In this document: positions 23,867 to 30,251 of the stretch, piece by piece
How the letters are laid out: each line of letters opens with the position of its first letter
How positions within the stretch are numbered: position 1 is the first letter of the stretch
Assembly: GCA_046297835.1 (NCBI GenBank)
Contig: JBKBHI010000008.1
Location: 124,001 to 188,000, forward strand
Length of the DNA: 64,000 nucleotides
From: CAMAVH01 sp046297835
GTDB lineage: Bacteria; Pseudomonadota; Alphaproteobacteria; SMXQ01
Direction of reading: 5' to 3'
Made by a program: the position numbers and the translations under genes
Notes under the pieces: model-generated
Told to the model about the DNA's origin: nothing
The model's database searches: none
What the model saw: only the letters and a program-made list of their open reading frames with translations

Positions 23867-24496
23867 TTGGAGCGCAACCTGATCGGCGTCGGCACCGTCT
23901 TCGCCGGCGCGCCGCTCGCGATCGGGCCTTATGCCGTGATCGGCCAAGAGCCGATGGCGTCGCTGGCCCTGGCGCACCACGCCGGCCGCCAGCCGCCGAC
24001 CCGCATTGGGCTGCGGGCGGCCATCGGCGCCCACGCCGTGATCTATCGCGGCGTCGTCGTCGGCGACGATTGTCTGATCGGCGACGGCGCGAACATTCGC
24101 GAAGCCTGCCGGCTCGGCGACCGGGTGCTGATCGGCCGGCATGTGTCGATCAATTACGAGACGCGCATCGGCAGCCGGGTCCGCATCATGGACGGCGCCC
24201 ATATCACCGGCCGCTGCGAGATCGGCGACGATAGCTTCATCGGCATGAACGTGACGACTTCGAACGACCGCCATGTCGATCCGGTATCCTACGAATTCCG
24301 CGACGCCGTGGTGCGCGGCCCTCGTATCGGCCGCGGCGTCATGATCGGGTCCGGCGCGAACATCCTCGCTGGGGTGACGATCGGCGACGGCGCGATCGTC
24401 GGATCGCACGCCTTCGTCGACAAGGACGTGCCGGCCGGCGGCAAAGTCTTCGGCCATCGCTGCATCCGCCACGCCAGCGCCGGGAGCGCCGCTTGA
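23867..24496 (+). CDS. Left-handed beta-helix (hexapeptide) acyltransferase
   Basis: A 209-residue protein with at least eight hexapeptide turns: IGPYAVIG, IGAHAVIY, VGDDCLIGDGANI, LGDRVLIG, IGSRVRIMDGAHI, IGDDSFIG, IGRGVMIGSGANI and VTIGDGAIVG. It closes with VDKDVPAGGKVFG, as in sugar acetyltransferases of the WbbJ/NeuD/FdtC kind; a TSNDRHVD loop sits in the expected active-site position. A TTG start is used. It is the first gene of a three-gene cassette coupled to a glycosyltransferase. It probably acetylates a nucleotide sugar or a virion glycan; the substrate is unknown. Confidence 0.85.
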   Translation: MERNLIGVGTVFAGAPLAIGPYAVIGQEPMASLALAHHAGRQPPTRIGLRAAIGAHAVIYRGVVVGDDCLIGDGANIREACRLGDRVLIGRHVSINYETRIGSRVRIMDGAHITGRCEIGDDSFIGMNVTTSNDRHVDPVSYEFRDAVVRGPRIGRGVMIGSGANILAGVTIGDGAIVGSHAFVDKDVPAGGKVFGHRCIRHASAGSAA

Positions 24497-25158
24497 ACGT
24501 CGTCTCGTTCCTCGCGCCGCGCCCGCGCCATCCCAAATGGCGGCAGGACTATGGCCGATGCCTCGACCTGCAGCGCCGCTGGTGCGAGCGCTACGGCTAT
24601 CGCCATATCGTCGTCACCGACGCGCCGGGCGCCATCGAGGAGCTGGGCTGCGCCGCGTTCCATGCCGATCTGCCGGTGTCGCTGATGCCGGCCACGCTCG
24701 CCGGCCAGCTTGCCTATCTCGAAAGCCCGGCGTTCGACGTCGACACGCTTTTGACCGGGGCCGATTGCCTGGTCTCCCGCGCGGCGGCGGCGGTCTTCGC
24801 CGAGGATTCTTGGGATATCGCCGTCACCACCCACCCGTTCGCCGATTGCCACCTGAACACCGGCGCGATCTTCTGCCGCAAGTCGGCCGCGCCGACCATC
24901 GCCGCGCTGTGGCGCGCCGCGCTGGAACTTTGCGGCGACGAGTGGGGCGACGACCAGCTCGCGTTGCAGGCGGTGCTGCGCGCGCCGCTCTGGCCTGGGG
25001 TCTACGGCAGGATCGGACACCGCCTCCGGGTCTTCTCCTGCGCGACCCACAATTGGGCGCCGGAACGGCCCGACGAGCCCTGCGCCGCCGCCGTCGCGCA
25101 TTTCCGCGGCGATCGCAAACGCTACATGGCCCTTTGGGCCGAACGGCATATGTCATGA
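24493..25158 (+). CDS. Putative GT-A-type glycosyltransferase
   Basis: A 221-residue protein. An N-terminal Rossmann-like half (NVVSFLAPRPRH, then YGYRHIVVTDAP) leads to LLTGADCLVSR, a D-x-D-like acidic turn after a strand. The acceptor-side pattern follows: HLNTGAIFCRKS, then LWRAALEL and WGDDQLALQAVL, the 'NxGxxxxR...DQ' arrangement of GT-A nucleotide-sugar transferases. The TTG start overlaps the previous stop (TTGA). It probably transfers a sugar to a virion or host-surface glycan. Medium certainty, since it matches by pattern only. Confidence 0.7.
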   Translation: MNVVSFLAPRPRHPKWRQDYGRCLDLQRRWCERYGYRHIVVTDAPGAIEELGCAAFHADLPVSLMPATLAGQLAYLESPAFDVDTLLTGADCLVSRAAAAVFAEDSWDIAVTTHPFADCHLNTGAIFCRKSAAPTIAALWRAALELCGDEWGDDQLALQAVLRAPLWPGVYGRIGHRLRVFSCATHNWAPERPDEPCAAAVAHFRGDRKRYMALWAERHMS

Positions 25159-25811
25159 ACCGCGAATACGAATATTGGCAGATCGAGCCCGTGCTGGCCG
25201 GCGAGACCGTTTTCCTGCTCGCCGGCGGCCCGTCGCTCGACCAGGCGACGGTCGACAAGCTGCGCGGCCGCCGCGCGATCACGATCAACTCGTCGTGCCA
25301 TAAGGCGCTGGCCGCCGGTCTCGACGATGGGCCGCTGTTCTTCACCGACAACAACTGGTTCGAGGACCATGAGGCCATCGTGCGCGCCTGGCGCGGCCCC
25401 GTCGTGACCCTGTCGCGCAAGGCCAAGCGCGAGCTGCCCGATCTCGTCAAGCGCGTGGAGGGCGAGCATCGACCGGATTTCACCCGCGGCGGCCGCACGC
25501 TGCGCCAGGGCCGCTCCAGCGGCCAAACCGCGATCAGCCTCGCCATCGCCATGGGCGCGCGCCGGCTCGTGCTGCTCGGCTACGACATGCGGCCGGTCGG
25601 CGGTCGGACGCACCATCATGACGATTACAAGACCGGCGGCGATCCGGAGATCTACGCCCGCGAATTCCTGCCGGCTTTCGCCGGCTGGAATGCCGCCGCG
25701 CACGCCGCCGGCGTACGGGTGCTCAACGCCACGCCCGGCTCCGCCCTGACCGAGTTTCCCTTCGCCGACTCCGCCGCGCTGCTGGCGGCGGACGAAAGGC
25801 GCGCCGCCTGA
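25155..25811 (+). CDS. DUF115/MAF-like glycan-modification protein
   Basis: A 218-residue protein. LLAGGPSLDQ, then ITINSSCHKAL, FFTDNNWF and RSSGQTAISLAIAMGA with RLVLLGYDMR match the DUF115 Rossmann core found in MAF flagellin sialyl/pseudaminyl transferases and MptE-like enzymes. The THHHDDY loop following the last strand is likely part of the active site. Overlaps both neighbours. With the two genes before it, it forms a cassette that fits addition of a nonulosonate-like sugar to a virion protein. Pterin kinase activity is the alternative reading of this family and is less plausible here. Confidence 0.65.
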   Translation: MNREYEYWQIEPVLAGETVFLLAGGPSLDQATVDKLRGRRAITINSSCHKALAAGLDDGPLFFTDNNWFEDHEAIVRAWRGPVVTLSRKAKRELPDLVKRVEGEHRPDFTRGGRTLRQGRSSGQTAISLAIAMGARRLVLLGYDMRPVGGRTHHHDDYKTGGDPEIYAREFLPAFAGWNAAAHAAGVRVLNATPGSALTEFPFADSAALLAADERRAA

Positions 25812-26437
25812 TGCGCAGCATCGTCACCGTCATTTCGGCCAACAGCACCCGTGATCTGACCACGCTGGCCCGCGTCAAGGCCGAGCTGGCCATCACCGGC
25901 ACCAGTCTCGACACGGTGCTGGGGTATCTGATCACGTCGGTCTCGCGCGCCGCCGAAAGCTATCTCGGCCGCACCCTGCGGCGCGAGACGCTAAGCGAGA
26001 CCTTCCGGCTCGATGGCGCCGACCGCTGCGAGGCTCTGGTGCTCGACCGTCGTCCGGTCTCCTCGATCACATCCGTCACGGTCGACAGTGTGTCGCAGGA
26101 CGCGGCGACCTGGGAACTCGACGGCGGCTCCGGTCTGCTCTATCGCCTTTGCGACGACCGGCGCGCCGTCTGGTCCTCGTGCCAGAAGATCGTCGTCGTC
26201 TATGTCGCCGGCTATTATATGCCGGGCCAGACGGCGCGCGATCTGCCCGAGGACATCGAGCAGGGCGCGATCGCCTGGCTGCGCAACCTCAACGCCGCGC
26301 GCGGTCGCGATCCGATGCTGAAGCGCGAGGTCGTGCCGCAGGTCTACGAGGCGGAATATTGGATCGGGGCGCAGGGCACCGTCGGCGAGCCGCCGCCGGA
26401 GGCCGTCGCCCTCCTCGCCAAGCATCGCCGCCCATGA
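25811..26437 (+). CDS. Head-tail connector (gp6-like)
   Basis: A 208-residue protein. The N-terminal helices LARVKAELAITGTSLDTVLGYLI and VSRAAESYLGRTL are the gp6-like/YqbG connector signature ('aeyLgr.l'), followed by a beta region and a helix DIEQGAIAWLRNLNAARGRD. Connector proteins form a ring beneath the portal. The start overlaps the preceding stop by one base. Good fit for position and size. Confidence 0.85.
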   Translation: MRSIVTVISANSTRDLTTLARVKAELAITGTSLDTVLGYLITSVSRAAESYLGRTLRRETLSETFRLDGADRCEALVLDRRPVSSITSVTVDSVSQDAATWELDGGSGLLYRLCDDRRAVWSSCQKIVVVYVAGYYMPGQTARDLPEDIEQGAIAWLRNLNAARGRDPMLKREVVPQVYEAEYWIGAQGTVGEPPPEAVALLAKHRRP

Positions 26438-26790
26438 CGCCCGATCAAGTCGTTGCCGCTTACGCGCGCGGGCTGATGCAAGGCGGCATCACCGTGACGT
26501 TGCGCCGCTATTCCGGCAGCGGCGAGAGCCGCACCACGACGGACGCGGCCAACATCCGCGCCCGCCTGCTCGGTTATGCGCCCGAGGAGCTGGTCGCGCC
26601 GGTGCAGCAGGGCGACAGCCGCGTCATCGTTCTGGCGCAAGATCTGGCGGACCTCTCCTGGCCGATGCCGCCGCGCCGCGGCGACGCCGTGATCGTCTCG
26701 GGCAAGGAGCTGCTAGTCGAAAACGTCGATTACAACACGCGCCGAATCGCCGGCGTGCTCGTCGCCTACGACATGCAGGTGCGGGGATGA
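26434..26790 (+). CDS. Head closure/adaptor protein
   Basis: A 118-residue protein: a short helix (QVVAAYARGLMQGG) then a beta barrel (TVTLRRYSG, VIVLAQDLAD, RRGDAVIVSGKELLVENVD). This resembles the head-closure proteins of HK97-like phages that plug the connector after packaging. Placement between the connector and the gp10-like gene supports it. Confidence 0.7.
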   Translation: MTPDQVVAAYARGLMQGGITVTLRRYSGSGESRTTTDAANIRARLLGYAPEELVAPVQQGDSRVIVLAQDLADLSWPMPPRRGDAVIVSGKELLVENVDYNTRRIAGVLVAYDMQVRG

Positions 26791-27533
26791 GCCGCCAATC
26801 GCTCGCCGCCTTCCGCCAGACCATCACCGTCGCCTGGCCCAAGACCGCCGCCGCCGAGGCCAAGGCGCATCTGCTGCGCGTCGCCCGCGCCGGCGACGCC
26901 GAGATCCGGAGGGCCGCCGCCGCGCGCGCCGGATATCCGCCGGATGTCACGGCCTTCGCCAATCGGCCCGGCAACCCGAACCTTGACGCCGTGACGCTGC
27001 CGGGTCCGATCGTCTATCTCTACGATTACCGGCGCGAGATCGTCGACGTGGCGCTGGGCGCGCTGCTGAAAGCCTCCCCGGTGGAAAGCGGCCGCTACGC
27101 CATGAGCCATATGCTGTTCGTCAATGATCAGCCCGTAGAGGCTCTGCCGTCCCGCCTTGACGAGAGCGACGAGATCATGATCGCCAACCCGCTGCCCTAC
27201 GCCCGCCGGTTGGAAATAGGCAAGACCAAGTCGGGCCGCGACTTCGTGCTGCGCGTTCCCAATCGCATCTACGAGCGCGTCGCCAAGAGCGTGCTGATCC
27301 CGCGCTATCGCAATCTTGCGGATATCGTCTTCACCTATGTCACGCTGCCTGACGCCTATGTCGTGAAGGGCAAGCTGCCCGCGCGCTACGGCATCAACGA
27401 GACGCGGCGGTCGCGTTCGACGCTCGGCGAAGCCGGCACCGGGAAAAGCCGCAAGCGCAACCAGAAACCCGGCGAGCCGATCCGCGCGCCGGCCATCTTC
27501 ATCCGCGCCGCGTCGCGCGTGCGGCCAGTCTGA
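26787..27533 (+). CDS. HK97 gp10-like head-tail joining protein
   Basis: A 248-residue protein. The centre (LLKASPVESGRYAMSHMLFVND, then PLPYARRLEIG) is the gp10-like fold signature of a helix ending in 'SPVdTGryR.S' and 'n..PYA..lE.G'. It is longer than the usual 130-170 residues, with extra N-terminal helix and a basic C-terminal tail. It takes part in joining head and tail. Confidence 0.8.
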   Translation: MSRQSLAAFRQTITVAWPKTAAAEAKAHLLRVARAGDAEIRRAAAARAGYPPDVTAFANRPGNPNLDAVTLPGPIVYLYDYRREIVDVALGALLKASPVESGRYAMSHMLFVNDQPVEALPSRLDESDEIMIANPLPYARRLEIGKTKSGRDFVLRVPNRIYERVAKSVLIPRYRNLADIVFTYVTLPDAYVVKGKLPARYGINETRRSRSTLGEAGTGKSRKRNQKPGEPIRAPAIFIRAASRVRPV

Positions 27534-27949
27534 TGACCACCGCGAACGAGGCGTTTCTCGCCTGCAAAGCTCGGCTCGACGGAGCCGCTCTCGGCTACCC
27601 GGTAATCTATGACAACGTCACGGATATGCCGTTGCCCGATTCGCCATCCGTCTTCGCCCGTGCCGAATTCGTCACCGACCCTGGGCGCATCCTGGCTTAC
27701 GGCGGCGGCCGCGGCGGCAACACTTACCGCAATTTCGCGCTGTTCGTCGTCCATGTCCTGGTCAAACGCGGCACCGGCCTGTCGGCGGCGCTGACGCGGG
27801 CCGAAACGGTCGCCGCGCTGTTCCGCTCCTACCGCACCTCCCAGGTTTCCTTCCGCGAAGCCTGGGTCGAAAGCGGGCGCGCCGCCGCCGACGGCAATTA
27901 TTACGTCGCCAGCGCCGTGTGCGAATTCTGGTTTGATCAGATCGGCTAG
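27533..27949 (+). CDS. Tail terminator-like protein
   Basis: A 138-residue protein. Its pattern (DNVTDMPLPDSPSVFARAEFV, then NFALFVVHVLVKRGTG and a helix AETVAALFRSYRT, ending VCEFWFDQIG) matches the lambda gpU/DUF4128 terminators, which cap the growing tail. It directly precedes the tail-tube gene, the usual order. Confidence 0.8.
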   Translation: MTTANEAFLACKARLDGAALGYPVIYDNVTDMPLPDSPSVFARAEFVTDPGRILAYGGGRGGNTYRNFALFVVHVLVKRGTGLSAALTRAETVAALFRSYRTSQVSFREAWVESGRAAADGNYYVASAVCEFWFDQIG

Positions 27950-27994
27950 CGCCGTTCGTCTCTCGTCCAGCCAGCCTGGGCGGCCCCGACACAC

Positions 27995-28015
27995 TGCGGC
28001 CTTGGGCAAGCCGCA
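27995..28015 (+). promoter_or_regulatory. CCTTGGGCAAG hairpin in the tail-tube leader
   Basis: TGCGG-CTTG pairs with CAAG-CCGCA around GG with one bulged C, about 93 bases before the tail-tube start. The core is identical to 21197-21207 before the capsid gene. Both genes encode the most abundant virion proteins. Confidence 0.4.
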
Positions 28016-28107
28016 CCGTGCGCCGCGTCGCGAGACGCCGCTTTTCCCTCGCCGCCTTCGGGCGGCTGTTCCCGGCGCGTCGCCGGTCAAACATGACGGA
28101 GCCTGCC

Positions 28108-29355
28108 ATGTCTCTCGCGGAGAACATTTCCGAACGCCTCTCCTATAAGTTCTACAGCGACGGCGTGATCACGCCGGGCAGCGAGCCGGATCCCGCCTCC
28201 GCGCCAGGCGCGTCCGGCGCGCAGCAGCTGCGCTTCGTTTCGCAGACCGTCTCGCTCGCCAAGGACACCTATCAATCGACGGAAAAGCGCACCGATCGCC
28301 AGATCGCCGACTTCCGCCACGGCACGCGCCGCGCCCAAGGCGCGGTCAACGGGCTCCTGTCGGCCCTGACCTACGCCGATTGGTTCGAAGCCGCGCTGCG
28401 CGGCACCTGGGCGGCGGGATTTTCCGGCGGCCCGAGCGCCTTCACCAGCGTCGCGGCGGACAATTCGACCTCGAAATTCACCCTCGGCGGCGGCGATCCG
28501 GTCGCCTCGGGCTTGCGCGTCGGCATGCCGATCCGCTTCACCGGCCTGTCCGACGCCCAGAACAACGACCGCGTCTTCGTCGTCACCGCCATCGGCGGCG
28601 CCAACAACCGCGAAGTCACCGTCTATCCGGCGCCCGACACCATGACCGCCGACACCAGCTTCGCCGTCGCCCAGGCGGGCATGCGCGTCTTCGCGCCCTC
28701 GACCGGCCATGTCTCGCGCAAGCTCGCCCTTGAGAGCTATCAGGACGACATTGACGTCGCGATCCTGGCGACGGAGCTGCGCCTCGGCGGCTTCAATATC
28801 GGCCTGCCGGCCAGCGGCAACGCTACCGTCGATTTCAGCCTGCTCGGCCGCAACGAGCGCATCTACGAGGACACCGACGCCCCGTTCTTCTCCTCGCCGA
28901 CGGCGCAGACCAACACCGGCCTGTTCACGGCCGTGAACGGCCTCCTCATGGCCAATGGCGTCGCCGTCGCGGTCCTGACCGGCCTGCAGATCACGCTCGA
29001 TCTTGCCGCCAACGGGCCCGCCGTGGTCGGCTCCAACCTGGTGCCGGAAATCTTCCTGGGCGCGGCCAACGTCACCGGCAATTTCACCGCCTTCTTCGAG
29101 AACGCCGACCTGATCGCCAATTTCCAGGACGAGGACGAGATCTCGCTGCTCGCCTACGTCACTGCGACCAACGACGCCGATCCGGAGGCCATGACCGTAT
29201 ATCTGCCGCGCCTCAAGCTCGGCGGCGCGCAGCGCGGCGACGACGGTTCCGGCGGCCGCGTGGTGCAGTATCCGTTCCAGGCGCTGAAATACGTCGGCGC
29301 CGGCCCCGGCATCGAGCAGACCACGATCCAGCTCTGCGACACGGAAGTTTCCTAA
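28108..29355 (+). CDS. Major tail tube protein
   Basis: A 415-residue protein. Residues such as ISERLSYKFYSDG, SVSLAKDTYQSTEKRTDRQ (read in parts) and a FNIGLPASGNATVDFSLLGR centre match phage tail-tube proteins of the long two-domain type (the second domain LQITLDLAANG resembles an Ig-like insertion). GGAG lies 6 bases before the ATG at 28108, preferred to the ATG at 28093. It assembles as hexameric rings around the tape measure. Confidence 0.88.
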   Translation: MSLAENISERLSYKFYSDGVITPGSEPDPASAPGASGAQQLRFVSQTVSLAKDTYQSTEKRTDRQIADFRHGTRRAQGAVNGLLSALTYADWFEAALRGTWAAGFSGGPSAFTSVAADNSTSKFTLGGGDPVASGLRVGMPIRFTGLSDAQNNDRVFVVTAIGGANNREVTVYPAPDTMTADTSFAVAQAGMRVFAPSTGHVSRKLALESYQDDIDVAILATELRLGGFNIGLPASGNATVDFSLLGRNERIYEDTDAPFFSSPTAQTNTGLFTAVNGLLMANGVAVAVLTGLQITLDLAANGPAVVGSNLVPEIFLGAANVTGNFTAFFENADLIANFQDEDEISLLAYVTATNDADPEAMTVYLPRLKLGGAQRGDDGSGGRVVQYPFQALKYVGAGPGIEQTTIQLCDTEVS

Positions 29356-29415
29356 ATCCGCGACCGACGCGCGGACCGCCGCGGCGAAAGCCGCAAATCG
29401 CCTCGCGAGCGTGGG

Positions 29416-29444
29416 GGCGGCAGGGACGTCGGACCCCTGCCGCC
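29416..29444 (+). terminator. 10-bp hairpin after the tail-tube gene
   Basis: GGCGGCAGGG and CCCTGCCGCC pair around a 9-base loop, 60 bases after the tail-tube stop. No T-tract follows, so it is more likely an attenuator or mRNA-end protector than a full terminator. Confidence 0.45.
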
Positions 29445-29468
29445 TTCGCTCGCATAGAAAGTTCCGAC

Positions 29469-29894
29469 ATGGATAAATTCGACGGGCTCGCGCTCCCGGT
29501 GAACGCCGCCGCGCGCATGACGATCCACCATCCGACCAACGGCCAGCCGCTTCGCTCCGGCGAGGAGCAAGCCGAAGCTTACATCGAGCTGCTCTCGCTC
29601 GACAGCGACGACGCCCAGAAGTTCGAGCGCAAGCTCACCACCGATCGCCTGGCGCGCCGCAATCGCGGCCCTCTGACCGCCGACGAGCTCGAACAGGAGC
29701 AGATCGAGCGTCTCGTCGGGCTCACCAAGAGCTGGCGCCTGTGCGCTCTGGACGGCGCGCCGCTCGACATTCCCTGCAACGGCCCGAACGCCCGCGACCT
29801 CTATAAATCGCCGGGGATGCGCTGGCTCCGCGAGCAGGTCGAGACGTTCGTCGGCGCCCGTGCAAATTTTACCAAGGGCTCGCCGACGAGCTGA
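29469..29894 (+). CDS. Tail assembly chaperone, short form (gpG-like)
   Basis: A 141-residue zero-frame product. It carries YIELLSLDSDDAQKFERKLT and an ELEQEQIERLVGLTKSWRL helix. Tail chaperones bind the tape measure and recruit tube protein. The gene lies between tail tube and tape measure, the invariant position. The frame ends seven codons after a slippery heptamer at 29864-29870, so a minority of ribosomes should make a longer product. Confidence 0.85.
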   Translation: MDKFDGLALPVNAAARMTIHHPTNGQPLRSGEEQAEAYIELLSLDSDDAQKFERKLTTDRLARRNRGPLTADELEQEQIERLVGLTKSWRLCALDGAPLDIPCNGPNARDLYKSPGMRWLREQVETFVGARANFTKGSPTS

Positions 29895-30238
29895 TCGCCT
29901 ATGCCGAGCATCAGTTCCGCCTCGACCGGCCGCTCGACGACAAGGGCGGCACGCTGCGCCGCCACTACGAATCGGTCGCGCGCCAGACCGGCAAGCGGAT
30001 GCCGGCGCTCGACGGGCCGCCCTTCCCCGATCGCCTCGATTATCTGTGGCGCTGGTTCGTCGACATCCACCAGGGCCGCAGCGGCATGGGCCCGGGCGCG
30101 GCGACCCATGCCGACATCTACGCCTGGAGCCGGCTCAACCGCGTGCGGCTTGAAGCCTGGGAGCTGCTGGCGATCCAGGATCTCGGCCGCGCCTACCTCC
30201 GGGCCATGACGGAGACGATTTCCTCTCCGGCCCGCTGA
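29469..30238 (+). CDS. Tail assembly chaperone, frameshifted long form (gpGT-like)
   Basis: A -1 slip at A-AAT-TTT (29864-29870) would join codon 134 of the short form to a second frame running YQGLADELIAYAEH... to the stop at 30238, giving about 256 residues. The second frame is open from before the slip site and carries LWRWFVDIHQGRSG and YAWSRLNRVRLEAWELLA, typical of gpT-like extensions. It has no start codon with a ribosome site of its own near the join. This is the conserved G/GT arrangement of long-tailed phages. Confidence 0.78.
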
Positions 30239-30251
30239 CTTCGGACCTCTC

